Source: Corynebacterium phocae (lineage in GTDB: Bacteria > Actinomycetota > Actinomycetes > Mycobacteriales > Mycobacteriaceae). Taken from it: a DNA stretch of 64,000 nt. The notes under the pieces are model-generated. The model did no database searches. It was not told the origin of the DNA and was given only the letters and a program-made list of their open reading frames with translations. This document shows, one piece after another, positions 25,718-34,518 of this stretch. Location of the stretch: assembly GCF_008693075.1 (NCBI RefSeq), contig NZ_VXKJ01000043.1, positions 124,001 through 188,000 of the forward strand, read 5' to 3'. The translations under genes and the position numbers were made by a program. Each line of letters begins with the position of its first letter. Position 1 is the stretch's first letter.

Positions 25718-26476
25718 CTAGCTAGCTGGGTCTAACTCCGCGTCTTCGTGCGCAGTGTCACCAAGCTCGCCGTTATTATCAAAACCCTCTTGATCAATGG
25801 TGTGATTTTTCGACCATTTCTTCACCACACGTGCCGCTGAACCGGTTTCCTTGGTCTGGGCGGTCAACCAGTCCAAGTCGCGGACCGCTAGGAACTTGGT
25901 AACCGAAGAGACAATGCCTGTCTCCGCCCTGTCGAAGAGATCCTTGCTAAAGATTGGTACGTAATTTTGAGGAAGGTCTGTGGTTTCCTGGCCCAGGCAG
26001 CCCTGCGCCGTAGAGGGTTCGACTGTCATCAAATTAGGTGTGAGCGCGCCCATCATAGCTATGTGCGTTTCAGCTAGGAAATCTTTCCCTGATTGGACTT
26101 CCGGCTCGTTGCGGAGCTCTTCCTCAATTTCCCCGGCCCGTACGGGATCCAAGTAATCCAAGAAATTGCCGGTACACCCAACCACCAGATCCACTTGGCC
26201 GTTAAGCAAGGCTTCAATGCGCTTTTCTGGGGTAGGTTCATCGATCGGAACTAACCGCACGGAACGGTTGCTAGCCTCCAGGGACTGCATGTAAATCTCA
26301 CCGATAACCAGTTCCCTCTCCGAGTCGGGATTAACCAAGATCCGTACCTGGCTATCGGAGATTGGATTGGTCTGCGAACTCGGTTGAGCCGACTGACATC
26401 CACTCATGGTAAGGGTGATAGCCACGGCGGCACCTGCTCCGGCTACCGCGCGTGCCTTCCGGGCAAAAACGGTCAT
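25718..26476 (-). CDS. Solute-binding lipoprotein, OpuAC/glycine-betaine-like
   Basis: 252 residues. Lipoprotein signal with lipobox LTMSGC (Cys about residue 27), then a periplasmic-binding-protein type II start (VRILVNPDSERELVIGEIYMQ) and EKRIEALLNGQVDLVVGCTGNF, a pattern of quaternary-amine (OpuAC) binding proteins where the loop selects among substrates by copy number. No permease or ATPase is beside it, so a partner transporter must be elsewhere or it has another role. An equivalent exported protein occurs next to odhA in related corynebacteria. Divergent from mrp. Substrate unproven. Confidence 0.72.
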   Translation of the reverse strand: MTVFARKARAVAGAGAAVAITLTMSGCQSAQPSSQTNPISDSQVRILVNPDSERELVIGEIYMQSLEASNRSVRLVPIDEPTPEKRIEALLNGQVDLVVGCTGNFLDYLDPVRAGEIEEELRNEPEVQSGKDFLAETHIAMMGALTPNLMTVEPSTAQGCLGQETTDLPQNYVPIFSKDLFDRAETGIVSSVTKFLAVRDLDWLTAQTKETGSAARVVKKWSKNHTIDQEGFDNNGELGDTAHEDAELDPAS

Positions 26477-26574
26477 CTATTGTCCCACAGTTCCTCAATC
26501 GTTTACTGGCTGGATAGTGATTCTACTACGCTGCCTACCCTCCCACTACTTCCCGGTTCTTACTAAGGACTAGA

Positions 26575-27723
26575 ATGGAAGCCGTTATGACCAATACATT
26601 CACAGAAGCCGATATCCGCAGCGCCCTATCCCGTGTCGAAGATCCGGAAATTGGGCGCCCCATCACCGAACTTGACATGGTCAAATCGGTTTCCATCACC
26701 GGCAATGACGTGGCGGTGGAACTTTTCCTCACCATTGCCGGTTGCCCGATGAAAAACACCATCGAAAAAAACACGCGCGCCGCCGTCGCAGACGTCCCCG
26801 GTGTAGGGGAAGTTCAGGTCACTATGGAGGCCATGAGCGATGAGCAGCGCCGAGCGCTAAAGCAAAAGCTAAGGGGTGGCCAGGCGGAGGCGGAGATTCC
26901 CTTCGCGAAACCGGACTCCACCACTCGCGTTATTGCGGTAGCTTCTGGCAAGGGTGGCGTTGGAAAATCGTCTATGACGGTCAATCTAGCCGCCGCGCTT
27001 GCCGCTAAGGGGCTCAAGGTAGGCATTGTTGATGCGGATATCTACGGCCACTCCGTACCCGGCCTGCTGGGCAATACGGATGGCCCCACCGTGCTCGATG
27101 ATGAAATGCTCATGCCGCCCATTGCTCACGGCATCAAATTCATCTCTATTGGCCAGTTCGTGGAAGGAAACGCCCCCATCGTCTGGCGCGGGCCCATGCT
27201 GCACCGGGCCATTCAGCAATTTTTAGGCGACGTATTCTGGGGCGACCTAGACTTTCTTCTCCTGGATCTTCCGCCGGGCACCGGTGACGTGGCACTGTCA
27301 ATTGCCCAACTTATCCCCAACGCAGAACTAGTGGTGGTCACCACCCCGCAGGCGGCAGCGGCGGAAGTTGCCGAACGCGCCGGCTCCATCGCGCAGCAAA
27401 CCCGCCAGCGAGTCATTGGCGTTATCGAAAATATGGGGGCCATGGTCCTGCCCGACGGCACCACGGTGGATGTCTTTGGCTCCGGCGGGGGCCAGGTAGT
27501 AGCAGACCGGCTCAGCGCCATTCTGGGCCACGAAGTACCGCTGCTGGGACAAGTACCGCTAGACCCTTCTCTGCGTAGCAAAGGCGACGAGGGCATCCCG
27601 CTAGTATCCGCTGCTCCCGCTTCAGCTGCCGCTAAAGCGATCACGGAAATCACCGACAAGCTAGTCGTGCGTGGCGACTCCCTCAAGGGCAAGCCATTGG
27701 GGCTAGACGTCCGCCGTTCTTAG
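26575..27723 (+). CDS. mrp: Mrp/ApbC-type P-loop ATPase (Fe-S carrier family)
   Basis: 382 residues. N-terminal MIP18/DUF59 domain (EADIRSALSRVEDPEIGRPITELDMV split over residues 9-34), then a deviant Walker A SGKGGVGKSSM near 126, DADIYGHSVPG, and LLLDLPPGTGD. Members help deliver iron-sulfur clusters. The CxxC pair that ligates the cluster in E. coli Mrp (ENM...CPHC) is missing; here the segment reads IENMGAMVLPDGTTVDVFGSGGG split at residues 283-305, as in other actinobacteria I recall. ATG 26575 has AAGGA 5 nt upstream; ATG 26587 is an alternative. Its stop overlaps the convergent tatB stop by 4 bp. Confidence 0.9.
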   Translation: MEAVMTNTFTEADIRSALSRVEDPEIGRPITELDMVKSVSITGNDVAVELFLTIAGCPMKNTIEKNTRAAVADVPGVGEVQVTMEAMSDEQRRALKQKLRGGQAEAEIPFAKPDSTTRVIAVASGKGGVGKSSMTVNLAAALAAKGLKVGIVDADIYGHSVPGLLGNTDGPTVLDDEMLMPPIAHGIKFISIGQFVEGNAPIVWRGPMLHRAIQQFLGDVFWGDLDFLLLDLPPGTGDVALSIAQLIPNAELVVVTTPQAAAAEVAERAGSIAQQTRQRVIGVIENMGAMVLPDGTTVDVFGSGGGQVVADRLSAILGHEVPLLGQVPLDPSLRSKGDEGIPLVSAAPASAAAKAITEITDKLVVRGDSLKGKPLGLDVRRS

Positions 27724-28283
27724 GTAACGTCCGCCCAGGAAAAGCTGGGCTGGCCGTCTTCCCCGCCGGTATCGCGCTCCTGCTTAGCGTCACTGTGAAA
27801 GCCCCCTTGCTTGAGCGGCCGGGCAACTCCCGGACCGGGGTGGTTGCGAGGCTCAGCGGTCACTGGGGACTCCGGCTGGGCATAGATTTGCGAGTAGTCA
27901 AACCCACCCCCCGCTTGCGGCTCGTTAGCGGGTGGCTGGGCGGGTGGCTGGGCAGGCGCTTGTTGCGGCGCCGGTTTGCGGGGATCGAAGTCATCCCACG
28001 CGGAGTCATCTCCGTCGAATAACGCTTTGGTTAAAGCGGCGCGCGGTCCCATTTTGGACCATTGGGCTGCTGTGCTAATTGGGCCACGTAGAGATTCGAA
28101 CTCCTGGCTTACTTCCCCGATTTCGCCGTTGAGTTCGGCTTTGGCGTTATTGATGGCTTTCCGCGCGGCGAAAATAGCTGCCCGGACGTCCTCTATCACT
28201 CCCGGGAGCCTCTCCGGCCCCACGATGATGACGCCCAGAATAACAATGACGAAGATCTCGCCCCAACCGATACTTGAAAACAC
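27720..28283 (-). CDS. tatB: Sec-independent translocase subunit TatB
   Basis: 187 residues: one N-terminal transmembrane helix (IFVIVILGVIIVG), the hallmark Pro in GPERLP, an amphipathic helix (VIEDVRAAIFAARKA), then a long disordered tail rich in Pro and Gln (PAPQQAPAQPPAQPP). Acts with TatC to receive folded twin-arginine substrates, such as the formate dehydrogenase encoded further along. Start is GTG 28283: a TAAAGT -10 box ends 6 nt before it, suggesting leaderless expression. It lies 38 bp downstream of the anti-sigma gene, the usual corynebacterial order sigE-cseE-tatB-mrp. Confidence 0.92.
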   Translation of the reverse strand: MFSSIGWGEIFVIVILGVIIVGPERLPGVIEDVRAAIFAARKAINNAKAELNGEIGEVSQEFESLRGPISTAAQWSKMGPRAALTKALFDGDDSAWDDFDPRKPAPQQAPAQPPAQPPANEPQAGGGFDYSQIYAQPESPVTAEPRNHPGPGVARPLKQGGFHSDAKQERDTGGEDGQPSFSWADVT

Positions 28284-28321
28284 TTCTTTACTTTAACCCC
28301 TCGCGGCAGTATTGGCAGTTT

Positions 28322-28780
28322 TTAGGATTGATGACCGCGCCTAAGCGCACGCCCAATCATCTCAATCTTGTCCAAGAGATCCTGTTCTGAGGCGTAATGG
28401 CGTTCTGGTTCCGGTGGCACGGGCGGATCCTTGGTAGCAGCAATCCCGTTTAATCTCTCCAATAAGTCAGTGGGAGCCCGTAGGCCCTGAGTGTCATCTT
28501 CGGAGCGCACCCACGAGGCCGCTAGGCGCTGGCGATGAACCTCTGCCAAGCACTCCGCGCAGTTCACCAGGTGCACGCGGACGCGGTGCATGGCTTTGGC
28601 CGGCATCTCTCCGTCAACGAAAGCGACAACCGCTTCCGGCCCCAGGTGGCCGATCCCGTCTAGACGACGGGCCTGGGATTTAACTCTTGCTACGAGCCTT
28701 TTTCGCTTTTTGTCACTCAAAGGCTGCACATTCTGCGAAGGGAATCCTGAATCAGCGGAAGATAGTCGATGGTCATGCAT
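28322..28780 (-). CDS. cseE: Anti-sigma factor of SigE (CseE/RseA)
   Basis: About 152 residues, zinc-binding anti-sigma domain: HLGPEAVVAFVDGEM followed by the HxxxCxxC motif HLVNCAEC near residue 85. No transmembrane helix, so it is a soluble anti-sigma that holds SigE until stress. The N-terminal 30 residues are basic and polar. ATG 28780 is chosen; GAGGTG lies about 11 nt upstream, while an in-frame GTG at 28801 would include that site. Located directly downstream of sigE with 96 bp between, likely cotranscribed. Confidence 0.88.
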   Translation of the reverse strand: MHDHRLSSADSGFPSQNVQPLSDKKRKRLVARVKSQARRLDGIGHLGPEAVVAFVDGEMPAKAMHRVRVHLVNCAECLAEVHRQRLAASWVRSEDDTQGLRAPTDLLERLNGIAATKDPPVPPEPERHYASEQDLLDKIEMIGRALRRGHQS

Positions 28781-28876
28781 GAATATCGGTACACCTCGCA
28801 CTTCTTATCGGTTCGTTACCCACCAGCCTAGTATGTTTCCCGGTTGTGGATCATTAACAGCCTCCGCAGGAAAAAC

Positions 28877-29563
28877 TTAGCGGGTACGCAAAAGTTCACG
28901 CACGGAATCATCCTGCGTAGCTGCGGCTTCCAAACTAGCCCTCAATTGACTACGTCCGCGATGAATGCGGGAACGCACGGTGCCCATCTTCACGCCCAGA
29001 GTTTCAGCGATTTCGTCGTAGCTCATGCCCACCACGTCGCACAGCACAATGGCCACGCGGAAAGTTGGGCTCAATTCATCAAGCGCGCTTTGCAGGGCCG
29101 GATCCAAATTGGAAATCTGGTAGGCCTGCTCAGGGGATACGTCATTTCCGGGAACACGGTCATAGTCTTCAGGAAGAGCTTCCATGCGAATCTTGGCCCG
29201 GTGCCGCACCATGTCTAAAAATAGGTTGGTGGTAATCCGGTGCAGCCATCCCTCAAAAGTACCAGCTTGGTAGTTTTTCAGAGACCGGAAAACTCGCATG
29301 AAAGTCTCTTGGGTCAAATCTTCCGCGTCATGTTGGTTACCGGAGAGCCGATATGCCAGGCGATAAACGCCGTCCGCGTGTTCTGCCACCAACTCAGACC
29401 AAGAGGGCATTTCCCCCTGGCCAGCGTCATAGGCTGCAGTTCCGGAAAGTTCCTGGCCCGCCAGACCGTGCTCTGAAGACGTCAAGGCCTCATTGGCTGG
29501 AGCGGTGTCTAAGGGGGAATGCGCTACGACGGTGTGCGAGCCTGTTTCTTCCATGCGTGTCAT
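28877..29563 (-). CDS. sigE: ECF sigma factor SigE
   Basis: 228 residues, group 4 sigma factor. Region 2 includes [38 protein letters not shown] and [16 protein letters not shown]; region 4 includes [19 protein letters not shown] and [22 protein letters not shown]. In corynebacteria and mycobacteria SigE governs the cell-surface stress response. The N-terminal 55 residues are a non-conserved tail. ATG 29563 is chosen (an AGGA lies about 12 nt upstream); 29554 is an alternative and the open frame up to 29599 is not needed. Divergent from the methyltransferase gene, as in related genomes. Confidence 0.93.
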   Translation of the reverse strand: MTRMEETGSHTVVAHSPLDTAPANEALTSSEHGLAGQELSGTAAYDAGQGEMPSWSELVAEHADGVYRLAYRLSGNQHDAEDLTQETFMRVFRSLKNYQAGTFEGWLHRITTNLFLDMVRHRAKIRMEALPEDYDRVPGNDVSPEQAYQISNLDPALQSALDELSPTFRVAIVLCDVVGMSYDEIAETLGVKMGTVRSRIHRGRSQLRASLEAAATQDDSVRELLRTR

Positions 29564-29763
29564 TGTGCTACATTTTCCTGCTTTCCGCCAGGAGCTCAAC
29601 TGTCAGTCTCCTGTGAGAACTTCCATAGAAAACTCCCCCTTCCCCACGGCCCCCCTTACCCCGCTCAGCCACTTCAAACACACACGTAACAATTTCACCG
29701 GATAGCTATGTCAAAGCGGTGTTTATCACCTATTTTGCTCCGCAATTACCTATTGTAAAGACC

Positions 29764-30438
29764 GTGACTACAACATCGAACTTCTCCCTGGATTCCTACA
29801 TTGAGGCTTCCGGGTCCAGCCAAGATACCGACGGCAGCCCTTTTTCCATGGCGCTACGCGCTGCGTATGACCATGCCCAGGAATATTCCCTCCCGGCACC
29901 GGATGTCGCCACGGGGCAACTCCTCACCACTTTGGCCGCGGTCTCCACAGCCCACGGCGTAGAAAAACCCCAGGCCATAGCGATCACCCCAGCGGCTTCA
30001 GTGGCAGGTCTGTACTTGCTTCATGGTCTTCCGGATTCCGGAATCCTGTCCTGCATTGACCCTGAGGCGGAGCACCAGGCTAGCGCCAAAGCAGCTTTCC
30101 GCACCGCTGGCTACAAGCCGGCCCACATGCGCTTTTTGCCCTCGCGCCCGCTGGACGTCATCGACAGATTAGCGCCGGAGTCCTACCAAGTCATCTATGT
30201 TGACGTGCCAATCCTAGATACCTTGGCTGTAACCAAGGCTTGCTGGCCGCTACTGCGCCCGGGAGGAACGATTGTTCTGGCCAACGTCCTACTGGACGGA
30301 ACACTGGCGGACAGCTCCCGCACCGACCGCTCAACCAATGCCGCCCGCGAACTGGATAGTTACGTGGATGAAATCCACCACGCTCTGGTAACCAGGCTTC
30401 CCCTAGGCGCTGGTACGACCCTGCTTAGCAAACGCTGA
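29764..30438 (+). CDS. Predicted O-methyltransferase
   Basis: About 224 residues, class I SAM-dependent methyltransferase resembling the catechol-type family found beside sigE in mycobacteria and corynebacteria. The binding core is degenerate: AIAITPAASVAGLYLLHGLPDSG where motif I (usually with GxGxG) would be, then CIDPEAEH, YQVIYVDVP and LLRPGGTIVLANVLLDG. GTG 29764 is preferred because TATTGT ends 7 nt before it (leaderless); the frame is open 15 codons further up without signals. Substrate unknown. A bidirectional terminator separates it from convergent glgC. Confidence 0.82.
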   Translation: MTTTSNFSLDSYIEASGSSQDTDGSPFSMALRAAYDHAQEYSLPAPDVATGQLLTTLAAVSTAHGVEKPQAIAITPAASVAGLYLLHGLPDSGILSCIDPEAEHQASAKAAFRTAGYKPAHMRFLPSRPLDVIDRLAPESYQVIYVDVPILDTLAVTKACWPLLRPGGTIVLANVLLDGTLADSSRTDRSTNAARELDSYVDEIHHALVTRLPLGAGTTLLSKR

Positions 30439-30465
30439 GTCCAGCAAGCAGTAGTAAGAGTAGAC

Positions 30466-30510
30466 AACCCCGTTCCCAGCCTCACATCAGCAGGCCAGGG
30501 ACGGGGTTTC
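30466..30510. terminator. Bidirectional terminator, methyltransferase/glgC
   Basis: AACCCCGTTCCC (30466-30477) pairs with GGGACGGGGTT (30498-30508) with a one-base bulge; a T-rich end lies to the right. Confidence 0.8.
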
Positions 30511-30529
30511 TAGTTAACGGAAGCTTGGG

Positions 30530-31747
30530 CTAGACGGTGTCGTTCTTTCCCACTACAACTACGCCACCATCGGAGACTACAAACCGCTTCTTATCAGCAT
30601 CAGGGTCAACGCCGATAATTGCGCCTTCGGAGACGATGACATTCTTATCGAGGATAGCGTGGCGGACCACAGCACCTTTACCAACGCGCACCCCGGGCAA
30701 CAGGACTGAGCCTTCGACCGTGGCGCCGTCAGCTACTCGTACGTCAGTAGCCAAGACGGAATTGCGGACGGTACCGCCGGAGATAATGCAGCCGGCAGAA
30801 ACCATTGAGGACTGTGCAATTCCGTTTTCCACGAACTTAGCCGGTGGCCAATTCGAGGTGTCAGTGGAATTAATTGGCCACTTGGAGTTGTACAGGTTGA
30901 AAATCGGGTGCACGGAGATGAGATCCATGTGCGCCTCGTAGAAAGAGTCGATGGTACCAACGTCGCGCCAGTATCCGTGGTCGCGTTCGGTGACACCCGG
31001 GACCTTGTTTCCCACGAAGTCATACACATGGGCCTGGTTCTTTGCTACGAAGTAGGGGATGATGTCCCCGCCCATGTCATGCTCTGAATCCTCATTCTTT
31101 TCATCTTCTAGCAGAGCCTTTTTCAGGGCACTCGCAGTGAATACGTAGTTACCCATAGACGCGTAGGTCTTTTCCGGGTCGCCGGGAATGGTAGGCGGAT
31201 TCGCTGGCTTTTCCACGAACTTGGTAATTGAGCCTTCATCGTCTGCTTCGATGCAGCCAAAGGCCGAGGCCTCTTCACGGGGCACCCGGATTCCGGCCAC
31301 GGAACAATCCTTGCCGGTAGCAATATGCTCTTCGACCATCTGGGAGGGGTCCATACGGTAGACGTGGTCTGCGCCGAAGACAATCACGTAATCGGGTTCT
31401 TCGTCATTGATCAGGTTGATGGACTGCACAATCGCGTCTGCAGAACCGCTAAACCAGCGTTTGCCGCGACGTTGCTGGGCAGGCACTGAGGCAATGTATT
31501 GCGAGGTAGGGCCGGCCAGGTTCCAGGCTTGGGAAATGTGGCGGTCGAGGGAGTGGGACTTGTATTGGGTAAGCACGGCAATCTTCATATAACCGGCGTT
31601 GACCAAGTTGGATAGAACGAAATCTATCAAGCGGTAGGACCCGCCGAAAGGCACGGCGGGTTTGGCGCGGTCTTCGGTCAAAGGATGCAAACGCTTTCCT
31701 TCACCGCCCGCAAGGACAATTGCTAAAATGTTGGGCTGTGTTCTCAC
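30530..31747 (-). CDS. glgC: Glucose-1-phosphate adenylyltransferase GlgC
   Basis: Makes ADP-glucose from glucose 1-phosphate and ATP, the committed step to glycogen. 405 residues. Nucleotidyltransferase core [13 protein letters not shown] near the start, AKPAVPFGG, the ADH in [16 protein letters not shown], and a C-terminal left-handed beta-helix with hexapeptide repeats ([16 protein letters not shown]). GTG 31747 is selected: -10 box TAAATT ends 7 nt before it, so it is likely leaderless; the 24 extra in-frame codons upstream run into the divergent glgA promoter. Divergent from glgA, as in C. glutamicum. Confidence 0.95.
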   Translation of the reverse strand: MRTQPNILAIVLAGGEGKRLHPLTEDRAKPAVPFGGSYRLIDFVLSNLVNAGYMKIAVLTQYKSHSLDRHISQAWNLAGPTSQYIASVPAQQRRGKRWFSGSADAIVQSINLINDEEPDYVIVFGADHVYRMDPSQMVEEHIATGKDCSVAGIRVPREEASAFGCIEADDEGSITKFVEKPANPPTIPGDPEKTYASMGNYVFTASALKKALLEDEKNEDSEHDMGGDIIPYFVAKNQAHVYDFVGNKVPGVTERDHGYWRDVGTIDSFYEAHMDLISVHPIFNLYNSKWPINSTDTSNWPPAKFVENGIAQSSMVSAGCIISGGTVRNSVLATDVRVADGATVEGSVLLPGVRVGKGAVVRHAILDKNVIVSEGAIIGVDPDADKKRFVVSDGGVVVVGKNDTV

Positions 31748-31861
31748 CCCACCTAATTTATCCCTTAACTGGCGGTTTGTCAGTGGGTTTCCAACTATTT
31801 GTAGCAAAATTACCCCCACCGGCCCTGCAGCGCGACCTATTTGTCATTATCCTGGGTAATT

Positions 31862-33016
31862 ATGAAAGCCGGAATATTTTCCAAGGAATACCCACCCGAA
31901 ATCTACGGTGGCGCAGGTGTCCACGTAGCAGAGCTCACCCGCTTCATGCGGGAAAAAATTGACGTGGACGTCTTTTGCATGGGCGCACCTAGGCAGGAAG
32001 ATGACGTCTATGTTTTTGGCCCCGACCCTGAGCTAGATAACGCCAACGGCGCACTCCAGACCCTATCCACCGGACTGCGCATGGCGCACGGCGCAACGGG
32101 CCTGGACGTGGCGCACTCCCACACCTGGTACACCGGCCTGGCCGGCCACCTCAATGCCCAGCTCAACGGCATTCCCCACGTGGTTACCGCCCACTCCTTA
32201 GAGCCGCACCGCCCCTGGAAGCGCGAGCAGCTGGCCGGAGGCTATGACGTTTCCTCGTGGTCGGAGCGCAACGCTTTCGAATACGCTGACGCAGTCATTG
32301 CGGTCTCCGCAGGGATGAAAAGTGCCATCCTCGAGGCCTACCCCAATGTGGACCAAGACAAGGTTCACGTGGTCCTCAACGGCATTGACACTGAGTTGTG
32401 GACCCCCGGTACTTCCGACGTCCTAGATGAAATTGGCGTTGACCGCACTAAGCCCGTTGCCTCCTTCGTGGGCCGAATCACGCGCCAGAAGGGCGTCAAG
32501 CACTTACTCAAGGCCGCCCGGGACTTTGATACTGACGTCCAGCTGGTGCTGTGCGCAGGGGCCCCGGATACCCCCGAAATTGCCGCCGAAACCCAGGAGC
32601 TGGTTGACACGCTCCGCGCCGAGCGCGAGGGAGTGTTCTGGGTTGAGGAGATGCTTTCCCGCGAAAAGATCCAACAGGTCTACGCCGGATCAGATCTCTT
32701 TGTCTGCCCGTCCATCTATGAGCCCCTGGGCATTGTCAACCTTGAGGCCATGGCCTGCCAGACTGCGGTTGTTGCTTCCGATGTTGGAGGTATTCCCGAG
32801 GTGGTCGTGGACGGCCACACCGGCACTCTGGTCCATTACGACCCAAACGATGAGGAAACCTTTGAAAAGGAACTTGCCGCTGCGGTCAATGAACTCATCG
32901 CGGACAAAGCAAAGCTCGCTGCCTTTTCAGCGGCCGGACGTAAACGCACGGTGGAGAAATTTAGCTGGGCAGCCATCGCAGACCAGACAATCGATATTTA
33001 CCGGAGCCTGATTTAG
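31862..33016 (+). CDS. glgA: Glycogen synthase GlgA (actinobacterial GT4 type)
   Basis: 384 residues, GT-B glycosyltransferase family 4, the shorter actinobacterial form related to mycobacterial GlgM, which uses ADP-glucose to extend glucan or to make maltose 1-phosphate. Seen: KEYPPEIYGGAGVHV at the N-terminus, HSHTWYTG, HSLEPHRPWK, FVGRITRQKGVKH, and the acid pair spaced as E-x7-E in YEPLGIVNLEAMA. ATG 31862 gives the family's standard N-terminus; the in-frame ATG at 31841 adds seven unlikely residues. Its stop codon is directly followed by the ATG of the GH32-like gene, so the two are translationally coupled. Confidence 0.94.
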   Translation: MKAGIFSKEYPPEIYGGAGVHVAELTRFMREKIDVDVFCMGAPRQEDDVYVFGPDPELDNANGALQTLSTGLRMAHGATGLDVAHSHTWYTGLAGHLNAQLNGIPHVVTAHSLEPHRPWKREQLAGGYDVSSWSERNAFEYADAVIAVSAGMKSAILEAYPNVDQDKVHVVLNGIDTELWTPGTSDVLDEIGVDRTKPVASFVGRITRQKGVKHLLKAARDFDTDVQLVLCAGAPDTPEIAAETQELVDTLRAEREGVFWVEEMLSREKIQQVYAGSDLFVCPSIYEPLGIVNLEAMACQTAVVASDVGGIPEVVVDGHTGTLVHYDPNDEETFEKELAAAVNELIADKAKLAAFSAAGRKRTVEKFSWAAIADQTIDIYRSLI

Positions 33017-34435
33017 ATGACCTTGCGCCCTGAACTGCACTTGCTGCCCGAGTCAGGAATTCTCCAAGCCCCCGCAGGCGTGCTCTTCGAAGAAGACGTA
33101 TGGCACGTGTTCTATCAATACAAACCGGACGCCAACCAACCCGCCCGCTGGGGGCACTCGTATTCCGAGGAAGATCCTTTTTACTGGCTGGAGTGTGATG
33201 ACGTCCTAGCACCTGTGGGAGGAGAGGTTGAGCTCCGCGCAGGCGCTGTAGCTCATGGCAGTGACGGAACAAACCTATACTTCACGTCTGTCACCAACTC
33301 TGATTCGGCCATCGCACTGGCAAAATTGGAAAATACCGACACCTGCGAGGTTTCCGATGATCCGGGGGCCTTGGACCCTTCCGTGGTGCGCGTCGACCGC
33401 GTGATCAAGCAAACCCAAGACCACCAGCGTTTCCGCTCGCCTTGTGTGGTTCCTGACTGGGCAGACGGGAACAGGGAAGAAGATCACGAGGGCTGGTTGA
33501 TGTTGGCCCTAAGCGGCACTAGTGATCACCCCACGCCGGTTATCTTCCGCAGCCTTGACGGCGAAGACTGGCAATTCCACGGAGACTTGACGTTCAAGGG
33601 GGAAACGGGTCTGGGAGAGGATCTTCCGCGCCTGGTGGCTCCCCGTATCCTGCGTCTTTGTGACAACGTTAGTAAGGAAATTTTTGACATCCTTTGCGTG
33701 ACCATCGAGGGCGAGCACGGTGAGTACGCTGGGTACTTTGTGGGCCAACTGCACGGGACAGAGTTTGAGATCTGCAAAAGTTTCCGCCGCCTAGATTTTG
33801 GCCATGATTTCACCCGACCGCGGGGTACCACTGTTACCCACACGGGAAAATGGTCACCGGAGCACTACCGCAAGGCCAGCCTCATCAGCTTGCTCAACGG
33901 CAGGGGCCGCACCGACAACCCGCTGCTACACCACACGTGGACCGAAGAGGGGTGGGCCAATGTGCTATCTCTTCCCCGGGAAATCACTTTGCACGACGGA
34001 GTGTTGTACCAAACCCCGCCCAAGCACCTACCAAGAGCTGTTGAGGACTCCCAGCACGCACGCATGTGGACGGGCCTTATCAATGTCTCCGAAGGGGCCT
34101 CTTTGACCGTGTCCCTCTTAGACGGCAACGGGGACGTGGCGGCAACCGTTACACACTCCGGCAACAAGTTGGAGTTCGACCGCAGTCCTACCAAAGCTTT
34201 CTCTAACACCTACGCGAGTGAAAAGCCCGCAGTGGCCGACATCGCGGAAGGGGAGGAAAATTCCCTGACCATCATCGTGGATGGTTCTACCGTTGAGATC
34301 TTCGCGGATTCCGGCTTGGTAGCCATGGCTTCCCGGATGTATTTCACCAACCGTTGCTCCGGCTTCCAGGTGGAAACCTGCGACGGCGCGGAAGTCATCC
34401 AATCATTTGAATGCTCAGGAGCCCAAGCAAGCTAA
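33017..34435 (+). CDS. GH32 (invertase-like) protein without catalytic residues
   Basis: 472 residues with the clear fold of glycoside hydrolase family 32: RPELHLLPESG, VWHVFYQYKP, WGHSYS and, in the C-terminal beta-sandwich, VDGSTVEIFADSG followed by SRMYF. All three catalytic motifs are altered. WMNDPNG, which holds the nucleophile Asp, reads ILQAPAG; the RDP motif reads RSP (RFRSPCVV); and the EC motif that holds the acid/base Glu has no match (LPRLVAPRILRL occupies that place). It should therefore not hydrolyse sucrose or fructans. It starts immediately after the glgA stop, so the two proteins are made together. A sugar- or glucan-binding partner of glycogen synthesis is possible. Annotation as sucrose-6-phosphate hydrolase would be misleading. 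Confidence 0.85.
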   Translation: MTLRPELHLLPESGILQAPAGVLFEEDVWHVFYQYKPDANQPARWGHSYSEEDPFYWLECDDVLAPVGGEVELRAGAVAHGSDGTNLYFTSVTNSDSAIALAKLENTDTCEVSDDPGALDPSVVRVDRVIKQTQDHQRFRSPCVVPDWADGNREEDHEGWLMLALSGTSDHPTPVIFRSLDGEDWQFHGDLTFKGETGLGEDLPRLVAPRILRLCDNVSKEIFDILCVTIEGEHGEYAGYFVGQLHGTEFEICKSFRRLDFGHDFTRPRGTTVTHTGKWSPEHYRKASLISLLNGRGRTDNPLLHHTWTEEGWANVLSLPREITLHDGVLYQTPPKHLPRAVEDSQHARMWTGLINVSEGASLTVSLLDGNGDVAATVTHSGNKLEFDRSPTKAFSNTYASEKPAVADIAEGEENSLTIIVDGSTVEIFADSGLVAMASRMYFTNRCSGFQVETCDGAEVIQSFECSGAQAS

Positions 34436-34482
34436 ACCCAGGCGAGCTTAACCAGCTAGCCCGGGGTTAGGGGTTTGTTTAG

Positions 34483-34518
34483 AGCTGCGTGCGGGAGCTA
34501 AAGCTGCGTGCAGGACTA
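34483..34518. repeat. Two 19-bp tandem repeats at the rlmA stop
   Basis: AGCTGCGTGCGGGAGCTAA (34483-34501) and AGCTGCGTGCAGGACTA (34502-34518). The rlmA stop (34516-34518) lies at the end of the second; the first has the equivalent TAG on the minus strand. Confidence 0.75.
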
